Below are positions 25,455 to 35,600 of a stretch of DNA of 64,000 nt, one piece after another (positions within the stretch are counted from its first letter, which is position 1; each line of letters starts with the position of its first letter). Position numbers and translations under genes: made by a program. Location: NCBI RefSeq assembly GCF_014698835.1, contig NZ_JACJTU010000003.1:284811-348810 (forward strand). Reading direction: 5' to 3'. The notes under the pieces were generated by a model. It worked only from the letters and a program-made list of their open reading frames with translations, searched no databases and was not told the origin of the DNA. Source of the stretch: Nostoc paludosum FACHB-159. Its GTDB lineage: Bacteria > Cyanobacteriota > Cyanobacteriia > Cyanobacteriales > Nostocaceae.

Positions 25455-25961
25455 CTATACTTCATTAAATGCAGGTGGATAAACAACTTTTCCCTTATAC
25501 TTTTCGTGATAACTTTGCAGTGGTTTAACCATAAAAAATTCTTCTGGTACTGGAAAGGGAGATTCAATTCCATAAATCACAGAAGGTTGAAAGCCAAAGC
25601 GAGTATAAAACTCTGGATGACCTAGTACAATTACTACGGCTTCTTTGTTTGCTTGGGCTATTTCCAGGCCTGCTTTAATTAATGCACTACCAATTCCTTG
25701 TCTTTGAAATTCTGGATGAACTGCTAAAGGCGCTAAACCGAGTACTTGTAATGTTTGTTCGTTCGCCAGGTCAATATAGCTAAATAAAATGTGACCGGCT
25801 ACCATACCTTCAATTTCAGCAACTAGCGAAAGTTCTGGAATATAACGGTCAGAATGGCGAATTATTTCCACAAGTTTGGCTTCGTTGTCTTGACCAAAAG
25901 CTAATGTATTTATTTGTGCGACTGCTGGGTAGTCTGTTAGAGTTTCACGACGGATATTCAT
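25455..25961 (-). CDS. GNAT N-acetyltransferase (YhbS-like)
   Basis: A 168-residue GCN5-related acetyltransferase. The acetyl-CoA pyrophosphate loop is LAVHPEFQRQGIGSALIKAG, and the C-terminal VIVLGHPEFYTRFGFQPS is characteristic of the YhbS-like subgroup. The substrate is unknown. It overlaps the upstream acetyltransferase gene by one base (TAATG), so the two are probably translated from one transcript. Confidence 0.92.
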   Translation of the reverse strand: MNIRRETLTDYPAVAQINTLAFGQDNEAKLVEIIRHSDRYIPELSLVAEIEGMVAGHILFSYIDLANEQTLQVLGLAPLAVHPEFQRQGIGSALIKAGLEIAQANKEAVVIVLGHPEFYTRFGFQPSVIYGIESPFPVPEEFFMVKPLQSYHEKYKGKVVYPPAFNEV

Positions 25962-26470
25962 TATTTTAAAATCAATTCCATAAAAATCCAGTTTGCTCGA
26001 TATTCTAACGGAATTTCTGTTTTTTCTAAGTACGGCTCGATATTGTAAAAGCCAAATGCACGATAAAGTGCGTGTGCTTTTTTTGCATAAGGCGCGGTGT
26101 CTAGGCGAAGTTTGGAGTAACCGATATCAGTAGCTTCATTGATGATAGCTTCTAATAATGCTCGACCTATTCCTTTTTGGCGTAATTGTGGTTTGACATA
26201 CATCCTTTTAATTTCGCCAATATCTTGGTTAATCTTTCGCAAGCAAAGACAACCTGCTATTTGTTCTTCGTATTGTCCTAGAAGCAAGCGTCCTGAAGGT
26301 GGGAGAAATTCATCGATTTGGGTGATATATTGCTCGGAAAATGTATTAACATCTATATTGATGTTAAATTCTTGGCTAAAAATTAATTTAGTTTCATTAA
26401 AATAGTCGAAGAACAATTCTTTTATATTAGATTTATGTTCTTCATTTTCTAGAGGGATGATTTTGAGCAA
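25961..26470 (-). CDS. GNAT N-acetyltransferase
   Basis: A 169-residue acetyltransferase with the GNAT core EIKRMYVKPQLRQKGIGRALL (acetyl-CoA loop RQKGIGRA), then LRLDTAPYAKKAHALYRAFGF. It is first of a two-gene operon with the YhbS-like gene. The substrate cannot be predicted. Two different GNAT enzymes in translational overlap may act on related amine or peptide substrates, which is inference. Confidence 0.92.
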   Translation of the reverse strand: MLKIIPLENEEHKSNIKELFFDYFNETKLIFSQEFNINIDVNTFSEQYITQIDEFLPPSGRLLLGQYEEQIAGCLCLRKINQDIGEIKRMYVKPQLRQKGIGRALLEAIINEATDIGYSKLRLDTAPYAKKAHALYRAFGFYNIEPYLEKTEIPLEYRANWIFMELILK

Positions 26471-26550
26471 GGTTTATGCATCCGCTAAATCAGACTACAA
26501 CAGATTGCAATTTTGTGAGTTACAGATCGTTGTAGGGGCATAACATGTTG

Positions 26551-26743
26551 CATACGTGTCAACTTAACGTAAAACCCCGATCAAAACGTAATGAGCGAGT
26601 TCTACTCATTTACCATCAAGATCCGCGTTACCCCACCCCGGCTTTGCTAACGCAAAACCTCCCCTCCCCTTAGCAAGGGGAGGGGTTGGGGGTGGGGTAA
26701 AACGTCTGTGGGATAAGTGTTTGGGCTTAAGTTGACACCAATG
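26551..26743. mobile_element. 193-bp MITE inserted in a dispersed palindrome, 9-bp target duplication
   Basis: The terminal inverted repeats are CATACGTGTCAACTTAA on the left and, on the other strand, CATTGGTGTCAACTTAA on the right (15 of 17 identical). Exact 9-base direct repeats AACATGTTG flank it (26542-26550 and 26744-26752). Removing the element and one repeat restores the palindrome seen unsplit at 25120-25147. The interior carries a second palindrome built of CCCCACCCC/GGGGTGGGG arms (about 26631-26697), so elements are nested. It has no coding capacity. Confidence 0.9.
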
Positions 26744-26786
26744 AACATGTTGTGCCCCTAACCGCGTACTATATCTTGAATCATTG

Positions 26787-27680
26787 ATGGTTACAATTCC
26801 AGTAATTGATTTGACTGCTTTCACCAATAGCAATGCAACAACTCGGCAAGCTGTTGTGAAAGAAGTTTATCAGGCTTGTCATGAAATCGGTTTTATGTAC
26901 TTGCAAAATTCTGGTATGTCAAAAGATTTAATACAGCAAGTATTTAATTACAGCAAATCTTTCTTCAATTTACCTTTAGAAGTTAAGCAAAAGCAAGCTT
27001 GGAGTGATGAATTTAATAATACAGGATATGTTGGTATTGAGAGAGAACGTCTTGACCCGAATAAGCCAGGTGACTTGAAAGAAGCGTTTAATGTCAGCAA
27101 AGAAGGTGCTGTGGGGATAGATGCTTGTATTGTGGATTTTTATGATAGTTGCACGCAATTAGCTAACACGGTATTGCAAACATTTGCTTTGGCGTTGGAC
27201 TTGCCAGAAGATTTTTTTAGGATAAGGCACGATCGCCACAATCATACCTTGCGATCGCTCCACTATCCACCATTACAAACACCGCCTAAACCCGGACAAG
27301 TACGTGCAGGGGAACATTCCGATTATGGCAGTATTACTTTACTTTTCCAAGATGATGTCGGCGGGTTGGAAGTACAAACAACAGCAGGAGAATGGATTGG
27401 AGCGGCTGCAATTCCTGATACTGTTATAGTTAATACTGGCGATTTAATGCAAAGGTGGACAAATCACGTATTTTGTTCGACTAAGCATCGGGTAATGATT
27501 CCTAACGATGATAGAGTAAAGCAGTCTCGGTATTCTATTGCTTTTTTCTGCCATCCCAATGATGATGTAGAAATTGCTTGTTTGGAGTGTTGCCAAAAAG
27601 AAAAATCACCAATTTATCCGCCTATCCTTGCGGGAGAATATCTTTTAAGTCGTTTACAAGCAACTTATGGTAATTCGTAA
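26787..27680 (+). CDS. 2-oxoglutarate/Fe(II)-dependent oxygenase (isopenicillin N synthase-like)
   Basis: A 297-residue oxygenase of the DIOX_N plus 2OG-FeII family. The N-terminal block is IPVIDLTAF ... EIGFMYLQNSGM. The iron ligands are H177 and D179 (GEHSDYGS) and H234 (TKHRVMIP), and the 2-oxoglutarate-binding pair is R248/S250 (QSRYS). Such enzymes hydroxylate or desaturate small molecules in specialised metabolism or growth-factor breakdown. The ATG at 26787 is preferred to the adjacent TTG. The FAD oxidoreductase gene follows 39 bases downstream after TAATTCG repeats, so the two may form an oxidative pathway. Confidence 0.92.
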   Translation: MVTIPVIDLTAFTNSNATTRQAVVKEVYQACHEIGFMYLQNSGMSKDLIQQVFNYSKSFFNLPLEVKQKQAWSDEFNNTGYVGIERERLDPNKPGDLKEAFNVSKEGAVGIDACIVDFYDSCTQLANTVLQTFALALDLPEDFFRIRHDRHNHTLRSLHYPPLQTPPKPGQVRAGEHSDYGSITLLFQDDVGGLEVQTTAGEWIGAAAIPDTVIVNTGDLMQRWTNHVFCSTKHRVMIPNDDRVKQSRYSIAFFCHPNDDVEIACLECCQKEKSPIYPPILAGEYLLSRLQATYGNS

Positions 27681-27719
27681 TTCGTAATTCGTAATTCGTA
27701 ATTAGGAAAGATATTTAGG

Positions 27720-28844
27720 ATGAAAACTTATGATTGGATTGTGGTTGGTGGTGGGATTACGGGTGCTACCCTTGCTTATGAACTAAGGAAAGCAGGCTTT
27801 GGTGTACTTCTGGTGGAAGAATATGAAACACCAGAGAATGCAACTCGCTATAGTTATGGTGGACTTGCTTATTGGGCGGGTACTACACCAGTAACTCGGC
27901 AATTGTGTGAAGATGCGATCGCTCGTTATCATATCCTATCCCAAGAGTTAGACGCTGATATCGAATTTCGGGAATTAGATTTATTACTAACTATTTCAGC
28001 AGCTAGTGACCCAGAAGCGATCGCTGCATTATATAGTAATTGTGCTGTTGTACCGCGTTTACTCAGCCCAGAAGCTGCGGGTGAACTAGAACCACTAATA
28101 AATCAACAGGCTATATCTGGTGCTTTAACTGTTAAACACGGTCACATTCATCCACAAAAAACTGCACAAGCTTACATTCAAGCTTTTTTGCGTAGTGGAG
28201 GTGAACTTCAAGTTAACAAAGTATTGCAGATATTGGAAAATGGCGTAGAAACCACCAATGCAACTTACCAGAGTGCAAATGTCGTCATCTGTGCGGGTGG
28301 ACTTAGCCGCCAACTCTTAAAATCAGCTGGTATTGCTTTTAAAATATATTTTACCCACGCAGAAATAATTGAAACTCCACCAGTTGATATTAGGTTACGC
28401 ACCTTAGTTATGCCAGCAAATGTGCAACGGTTTCAATTAGAAGCACAATCTACTCAAGTTGAGCAATTGTGGGATGAACCAGATAATGAACCAGTACCAG
28501 CAATTTTAGATGCCGGTGCAATTCAGTTTCAAGATGGTAGCTTGCGTTTGGGTCAAATTAGCCGCGTTCTTACAGATCCTCATGCTCAGGTAAACCCACA
28601 AGAGAGTGAACGTTGGTTGCGAGAAAGCGTTGGGGAAGTGTTACCAGCTTTGGGGAATTTACCAGGAACTTGGCATCATTGCTTAGTAGCATTTAGTAAC
28701 AATCAAATTCCTTTAATTGGTGCTATTTCTGGATTTGAAAATATTCATGTGTTTTCTGGATTTAGCAACCCGCTTGTTATCGTACCACCCTTAGCAGAGC
28801 GCTTTGCTAAATTTGCAACTGGCAAGGAAGATAAAATTATATAA
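27720..28844 (+). CDS. FAD-dependent oxidoreductase (DAO / glycine oxidase-like)
   Basis: A 374-residue flavoprotein of the D-amino acid oxidase family. The Rossmann dinucleotide motif is at the N-terminus (DWIVVGGGITGATLAYELRKAG), with the acidic end of the second strand at LLVEE. The central HGHIHPQKTAQAYIQAF and C-terminal FSNNQIPLIGAISGFENIHVFSGFSNP blocks fit DAO members that oxidise amino acids or amines. The AAAGATATTTAGG region gives a weak ribosome binding site. It is probably co-transcribed with the preceding oxygenase. The substrate is unknown. Confidence 0.9.
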   Translation: MKTYDWIVVGGGITGATLAYELRKAGFGVLLVEEYETPENATRYSYGGLAYWAGTTPVTRQLCEDAIARYHILSQELDADIEFRELDLLLTISAASDPEAIAALYSNCAVVPRLLSPEAAGELEPLINQQAISGALTVKHGHIHPQKTAQAYIQAFLRSGGELQVNKVLQILENGVETTNATYQSANVVICAGGLSRQLLKSAGIAFKIYFTHAEIIETPPVDIRLRTLVMPANVQRFQLEAQSTQVEQLWDEPDNEPVPAILDAGAIQFQDGSLRLGQISRVLTDPHAQVNPQESERWLRESVGEVLPALGNLPGTWHHCLVAFSNNQIPLIGAISGFENIHVFSGFSNPLVIVPPLAERFAKFATGKEDKII

Positions 28845-29009
28845 GTTATGATTTCGGTAATCATTAGACCCCACCCCTTAATCCCCTAAGAGCAAGCTCT
28901 TAGGGGAGACAAAGCACAGCTTTGGCTCTTTGGGGTTCTTCAGGTTTAGTAATTAACCAAAGTTGAATATGCCCACCGTAATTATGCAGTTTAAATGTGG
29001 AATAACCAA

Positions 29010-31730
29010 TTACAGCCAATTTCCAATAATAATAAATGGTGCCCAATAATAAGGGTGATTATATTGGATGTCAATTTCAGTTGTTTTTGCATTAATCAGT
29101 TTTAATTGGGCAAGTTGTAAAGCTTCTGCTTTAGTTATTTTTGGTTGACGTAACTGATTATAAAACTCTGCTACTAAATTGGCTGTAGACTCATCCCCCA
29201 CAGACCATAATGAAGCCATTGCACTTTTGGCACCAGCTTGTAACGCCACACCAGCTAACCCTAAGGTTGACCTATCATCACCAACTGCTGTTTGACAAGC
29301 GGTGAGTGCTAATAATTCAACTACATTAGAACTATTATTAGTTTTACGCAGCAATTTTTCTAATTGATTAATTGTGAGTTTGTCATTATTTCCTGTGATT
29401 AAAAATGTATCTTCGGGAATTGTGCCGAATTGTGCGTGAGTTGCGACGTGAATAATTGGATAAGAAGTGTTTTGAATTTCTTGTTCTAAATTACTAATTG
29501 TAAAATCCTGATTTTCTAGCTTTTTGCTATTCGCAAACTGTTCTTGGACTATCTTAGTTTCTAAAAGAACATTTACTAAGGGATCGAATAATTGTCCGTC
29601 GATTTTTGCTTCTTGACTGACAGCTAAAACTAAAGCTCGACTTGATTTGAGATCGACTTTTTGGGTTGAGGTTAATTGTAAACTAGGAGTAGTAGCGATC
29701 GCGTATTTTTCAATTAAATATTTCTTGTCTTTTTTGTCATAAAGTGCAGCCATTGGCACATTACGCAAAAAGCTATCTTGGATAAATACTAAAGTGTTAA
29801 CGTTCTGAGATTTTAAATCTTCTTCAAAGGGGCGGATGATTAATTCATAAAGATTTTCTGCATCTTTTGTATTATAGTTAATATCGCGTTTTCCTCTAAT
29901 TAACCCAGTATAAAAGTTTTTAATTTCTTCCCTCAGAGTGTCCTGGCTTTTATCTATCCATTGCAAACGTCTTTCTTGATTGGGTAAAATCAATATCGCC
30001 CCTGTCTTATCTTTGAGGACTATTGAACTAATAAATGCAGTGCTGTCTTCTACGACTTCGGTGACATTTCTATTATCAATCGCACTTAAAATACAATCAT
30101 TACCAAAGTAATTTTGGATTTCTGCTAGCCGGAGGGAATTTATTGTAGTTAAGGCAGCATTTAAATTTGGGCTACTAAGTTGTTTATTACTAGTATTATT
30201 TGCTAAAGCAAATTCTAATTGCAGTTGTGCTAGCTGGCGATAGACTGGCTCAATGATATCACGAAAATCAAATTGAAAATCACGGTCTGCAATGAGAATA
30301 TCGCTGCGTAATTGTTCTAGTGTATTGTATGCTCGTTGATAAAAAGGAAGTGCTTCAATATTTTTATTCTGGGCTTCTACAATTCTCCCCGCCTGCCATT
30401 CCCATAAATATAAGCTATCTTTAGCTTTTAATTTTTGATCTGCTAACCAGATTGCCTTATTAGTTAATTCCCAAGCTAGTTGATAGTTTTTTTCTTGACA
30501 CTCATAGAAATGACCAAGCGCTCCTAAAGCATAAGATTCAGAACGAGAATCTTGCAGCCTTTGAGAAATCTTTATAGCTTGGTTAAATAATTCCTTTGCT
30601 TGCGCGTTTGGTAATTTTGGTTTTGCCAAACACTGAGTTAATGGTGAAGTTAATTCCTGCTCAACATCAGGCAAGTTTGCTAAATCGATCGCTGCATATA
30701 CTTTATTAACAGAATCAGGTAATTTATCTAACAGATCTAAAGCTTCTTTGATATTTGTTTCAAACTTATTCTGGGGTATTAAAGCAATTGTTTTCGAGTG
30801 ATAAAAAAGCTGAATCAGATTTAGCAAACTGCGGATTTCGCCAGATTTATTATCTTGTTGACGAGCTTCTTTGAGGCTTGATTGAAAATATGTCAGAGCT
30901 TGCTGATAATCATTGTTTGCTTTTTGTTGGAACTCAGTAGCTTTAGAAATACTTTGTTGTTCGGCAGATTTGGCGCGTAAATTCCAAAGTTGAGCGCGGC
31001 TAGCGTGAGCATTTCCTAAACTATTGAGGATGGCAAAATTATATGTTTGATTATTAGTCTTTTTTGCAGTTTCGAGATATTGAATTGCCATATCATAATT
31101 GCCTCGAAGCCGATAAGCTTCGCCAAGACTTCCTAATGCTGCAATTTCTCCGGGTTTATCTTGTTGTTGTGAAGCTATTTGTAATGCACTACCTTGCTGG
31201 CAGGCTAGGTTTTGGATATTTTTGGCATCAACACCACATAAAAAATTAATTGCCTTTCCTGTTTGCCCAAAATTACTGTAAGCTTGAGCTATCTCTGTTA
31301 ATATCCGTCCTACTTTTTGCCAGTTTTGTTGAGAGCGATAGTAATTATTCAGTTTTTCCCAATAACTCAAGGCTTGCTCATTTTCACCCAATTGTTGATA
31401 AGTTCGCGCTAAATTCTCATTAACAACGGCGATATTATTATAGTTTTTCTTTTGTTGGTATACCTCTAAAGCTGCTTCCCACGATTGAATTGCAGCACGA
31501 AAGTTTCCTGCTTTATAGCTTTCCACACCTTTGTTAACTAATTCATCAGCATTAGGGGTTTGAGCTTGAACTAACTCGCCGATGCTCACTTGTAGGGTTG
31601 TCAGTTGCACATTATTTAACCCTACACAAAGGCTGAAACTGATAAAAAATAGAAATGTTAAGCAATAATGAGTGGTTGATTTAGAAAATTTATTCAACAC
31701 GGGTAAGTAAAGGTTGCTATTGATTACCAA
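29010..31730 (-). CDS. CHAT-domain protease-like protein with TPR repeats
   Basis: A 906-residue protein. A signal-like hydrophobic N-terminus (FLFFISFSLCVGLNNVQL) is followed by about 400 residues of tetratricopeptide repeats (ADELVNKGVESYKAGNFRAAIQSWEAALEVY, YNNIAVVNENLARTYQQLGENEQALSY and more). Residues of about 560-906 are the caspase-like CHAT domain with the catalytic dyad H765 (HVATHAQFG) and C812 (LLALTACQTAVG). CHAT/TPR proteins are widespread in cyanobacteria and often lie beside haemagglutinin-type TpsA genes, as here. The caspase-like activity is inferred from the conserved dyad. It is divergent from a small secreted protein and the first tpsA. Confidence 0.93.
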   Translation of the reverse strand: MVINSNLYLPVLNKFSKSTTHYCLTFLFFISFSLCVGLNNVQLTTLQVSIGELVQAQTPNADELVNKGVESYKAGNFRAAIQSWEAALEVYQQKKNYNNIAVVNENLARTYQQLGENEQALSYWEKLNNYYRSQQNWQKVGRILTEIAQAYSNFGQTGKAINFLCGVDAKNIQNLACQQGSALQIASQQQDKPGEIAALGSLGEAYRLRGNYDMAIQYLETAKKTNNQTYNFAILNSLGNAHASRAQLWNLRAKSAEQQSISKATEFQQKANNDYQQALTYFQSSLKEARQQDNKSGEIRSLLNLIQLFYHSKTIALIPQNKFETNIKEALDLLDKLPDSVNKVYAAIDLANLPDVEQELTSPLTQCLAKPKLPNAQAKELFNQAIKISQRLQDSRSESYALGALGHFYECQEKNYQLAWELTNKAIWLADQKLKAKDSLYLWEWQAGRIVEAQNKNIEALPFYQRAYNTLEQLRSDILIADRDFQFDFRDIIEPVYRQLAQLQLEFALANNTSNKQLSSPNLNAALTTINSLRLAEIQNYFGNDCILSAIDNRNVTEVVEDSTAFISSIVLKDKTGAILILPNQERRLQWIDKSQDTLREEIKNFYTGLIRGKRDINYNTKDAENLYELIIRPFEEDLKSQNVNTLVFIQDSFLRNVPMAALYDKKDKKYLIEKYAIATTPSLQLTSTQKVDLKSSRALVLAVSQEAKIDGQLFDPLVNVLLETKIVQEQFANSKKLENQDFTISNLEQEIQNTSYPIIHVATHAQFGTIPEDTFLITGNNDKLTINQLEKLLRKTNNSSNVVELLALTACQTAVGDDRSTLGLAGVALQAGAKSAMASLWSVGDESTANLVAEFYNQLRQPKITKAEALQLAQLKLINAKTTEIDIQYNHPYYWAPFIIIGNWL

Positions 31731-31985
31731 AGGGTTTATTAAATATAAAATCAGGTAATTTGTATATTTGTCAACTAATTATAATAATATTTACTTAGAT
31801 AATCATGTTTATCATGGTTGGTATATATTAGCTATACAGTTTTCTGTAATCAAAATTACATATTTCCATCTTTTTTGGTTAACAATACAAGTTTTAATCT
31901 CCAAACAGTGGTAAAAAGCGATCGTAGCTATTCGTTTTACCTAATTTATATCTGATTGCAACTAACTCATGGAGAAGAATAAGTT

Positions 31986-32504
31986 ATGAATTACAAAACA
32001 ATTGTTTTAATTGGATTTTTCACAATAGGAAGTGGCCTTTACAATATCAAATCTGTAAATGCTTATGATTCTTCAGTCAAGCCATCTGTAACTACAGATT
32101 ATACATTAATAGATTCTCAACCTTCATCATTTAAAATTAGCCAAATTGTTACAGAAGCTAGTTCTCCTCTTTACGTCAACTGGAAACTAGAATATAGCAT
32201 TGATGGAATTCTTTATGAAAGTATTTTGAGGATGGAAGGCTATTCTGGAACGATGAGAACCAAGTATTTTAATGCTCTCATCAATCAAACTGATGTTATA
32301 GATCAAACAATGGAATTAAAGTCTTCATCTCAAGGATTAATTTTATTAGGCTCTAATCCTGTTGATGCCAATACTAAGATTCCAGATCCTACCTATATTC
32401 CAGATAACTTTTTATTTCAAATCCGTCCTAATGGATCGTTTGTAGTTATTACTTGCGATCGCAATAGCAGATGTTCAGATGTAGATTTAGCAGTAGTCCG
32501 CTAA
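31986..32504 (+). CDS. Small secreted protein of unknown function
   Basis: A 172-residue protein with a signal peptide (KTIVLIGFFTIGSGLYNI..., likely cut after VNA). The mature part is about 145 residues, beta-rich, with a C-terminal pair of cysteines (VITCDRNSRC) that may form a disulfide. No family is recognised. Its site GGAGAAGAA precedes the ATG, and the tpsA1 gene follows after 117 bases in the same direction, so it may be co-expressed with the two-partner secretion genes. Confidence 0.75.
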   Translation: MNYKTIVLIGFFTIGSGLYNIKSVNAYDSSVKPSVTTDYTLIDSQPSSFKISQIVTEASSPLYVNWKLEYSIDGILYESILRMEGYSGTMRTKYFNALINQTDVIDQTMELKSSSQGLILLGSNPVDANTKIPDPTYIPDNFLFQIRPNGSFVVITCDRNSRCSDVDLAVVR

Positions 32505-32621
32505 ACATTATCTTTGAGTAGCAATGCATAGAAGAAAACATAATTTTAATTCAGTTTGGTTGCTACTCTTAGCCTAACTCCATTTATATCTACTAAATTC
32601 TTTAATTTAAAAATATAAGCT

Positions 32622-35600
32622 ATGATATTTAACAAGCGTTTACTGTTGGGATTTTTTGCGTTTTTTGCAGGCTTAGAATTTAGCATTTTTAGCTTCAAGA
32701 CTCTCGCACAGAGCAAAATTATACCCGATAACACATTAGGCGCAGAATCTTCTCGCGTAATACCGAACTTTAATACATTTCCTGTTGAAGTTATTACTGG
32801 TGGTGCTACTCGCGGAATTAATATATTTCACAGTTTTCAAGAATTTAATATCAGCGCTGGACGGGGAGCTTATTTTTTTGTTCCGAATGCAAATATCGAA
32901 AATATTTTGGCACGAGTAACGGGTAATAATCGTTCAGAAATATTAGGCATACTCGGTACTTTTGGCAGTTCGCAGCCTAATTTATATTTAATTAATCCTA
33001 ACGGCATTATATTTGGGCAAAATGCCGAGTTAGATATTGGTGGTTCATTTGTAGCTACTACAGCTAATGCAGTTCAATTTCCTGGTGGAGGTGAATTTTC
33101 TTTAACTTCAACAGTTACCCGTAATAATTCATTACTCAGCGTTAATCCTACAGCATTTTTGTTTAATCAAATTGCCAATCAAAGCATAAATTCAATTGAA
33201 AATCGTGCTTATTTAGCAGTTCCGGAAAATAAAAGTTTAATTTTACTTGGTGGTAATATCTCACCCACACGTGAATCTACTGGCGAAATTTTCATGGATA
33301 CCGGGATACTTGAAGCTGGACGTATAGAAATTGGTGGGTTGAATGCATCCGGAACTGTAGGACTGACGGTTGATGGTGGTAATTTAGGTTTGAGTTTTTC
33401 TCCAGACGCAATAAAAACAGATATTTCATTGGTAAATCAATCTTTTGTTTTTGCGTCTGGTGCTAGTGCTAGCGGTGATGTTGTAATTAATGCCAATAAT
33501 TTTAATCTGATAAATTTCAGTAATTTATTTACATTAACTCCTCCTAATGAAGGAAATGCTGATACTAAAGCAGGTGATATTTTCATTAATGCTAATGCAA
33601 GTGTGACCATAGCAGAAAATAGCACTGTGCAAAATTATGCTCTGGGACTGAAAAATAATCCCCACATCAACATTACTGGTCAATCGCTAAATATTGAAGG
33701 AAGCTATATTGACATAGGTACTGCGCCAAATAATTCAGGAACTATTAATATTCAAGTGGATGATACAATTTCCTTGTTTGGGAAAAATTCTAATAATAAC
33801 TTTAGTAGAATTTTTAGTACTGTTTTATTGCCAGAAACTAATCAGGCATTATCAAATGCCATTAAAAGCAGCGATATTAATATTCAAGCAACAAACGTTT
33901 TGCTTGCTGATGGTGCTAGGCTAATTACAGATGGCTCTGAAATAGGTAATTCGGGAAATATTAAAATCACAGCTTTCAATTTTGTTAATTTAAAAGATGG
34001 AGCTAACATAAGTACGCTTAACTATGCAAAAGATACTACAGTTACAGGAAATATATCAATTAGTAGTAATTGGTTGCGACTTGATAATAATTCTAGAATT
34101 ATTACTGGTAATGTAGATAATGGTAATGCGGGAGATATCAACATTATCAGTCGGAATATAAATTTGGATAAATCTCGGATATTATCTGGAACAGCATTTG
34201 ATTCTAGCTTTGCTAATGCTGGTAATATCAACATTGAGACAGAAAAAATTATTTTAACTAATAGTGCCAATATCACTACTGAATCTAATAATTCGCAACC
34301 AAAAGAAAATCTTGAACGAGGGGGTAATATTAATGTTAAAGCCAGTGAGTTAATAGAAGTCGATACTAAAGACCCGATGGCACTTGCAGACCAAGTTACT
34401 GGTTTTTTTACACGTATAGGCAGCACTCGCAGTTCTGGTGACATCACATTGACAACTAAAAATTTGATCTTGAAAGATGGTGGTGCGATCGCTACAGGCT
34501 TAAGCAATAATTTAGGAGGTAATACTGGCAGTATAAATATTGATGCATCTGAATCAATTCAACTATATAGCTCTAACCCTAATTATCCTGGTCTGATATC
34601 TACAACAGTTTTAAATAGTAATACTATATCTCTAGTAAACAAAGCTGGAGATTTAACAATCAAGACCAACCGTTTGCATCTTGCAGGAGGACTGATTTTG
34701 TCTGCTAATTTCAATCGAGGAAATGCAGGTAATATCTCAGTTTTTGCTAATGATGTTCTTATGATTGACCAAGGAAATATTTCATCTGGTAATACTAATC
34801 AGGGAAATGCAGGGGATATTTCTATTTTTAGTAACAATGGAGTATTTATTAAAAACGGAGGGATATTTTCTAGTAATATATCTGAGGGAAATGCTGGGAA
34901 TATCTCAATTGTTAGCAATGCCAAGGTAGTCCTCAACAAGGATGGAAGTATTTCGTCTGGTACTGTTGGTCAAGGGAAAGCCGGGAATATTTCTATTTTC
35001 GGCAATGATGCAGTAATTATTGATAGCGGAAGCATATTTTCTTCTACTAGCGCTGACGGGGATGCAGGAAATATTAATATTCAGACACGAAAGCTAGATG
35101 TAACTAATCTTGGTGTAATTAGTTCCGGAGTTCTTCAACCCACAGAATTTTCTCTGGGAGGAAAAGGTAATGCTGGAAGTATTATTATTGATGCTGCTGA
35201 TGCAGTAACTATTTCCGGTTATGATGCAACAAAAAACCGGACTTCAATAATATCAACGGCAACTCAAGCAGGAGCAATTGGTCGGGGAGGAGATATTATT
35301 ATCAATACAGATTATTTCCGCGTAGGAGATAGCGGACGTGTAGACGCAGGTACAGACAACTCTAGCGATGGCGGTAGCATCACTATCAATGCTCGTGTAT
35401 TTGAAGCGTTTGCAGGCGGAATAATTTCTACGTCAACTGATGGTAGCGGCAAAGCTGGTAATATCACTATTAATGCTCTAAATGATATTACTCTCTCTGG
35501 CATAAATTCTAACACTGGCTTTTTTAGTAGCATACTTGCAGCTACAACTGCTAACTCTAGCGGCGATGGCGGTACAATCTCTCTATCTGCTAATAATTTA

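Noticed and set aside
26606..26833. A 75-codon minus-strand frame
   Set aside because: It lies across the MITE and its GC-rich palindrome; the peptide is translated repeat DNA.
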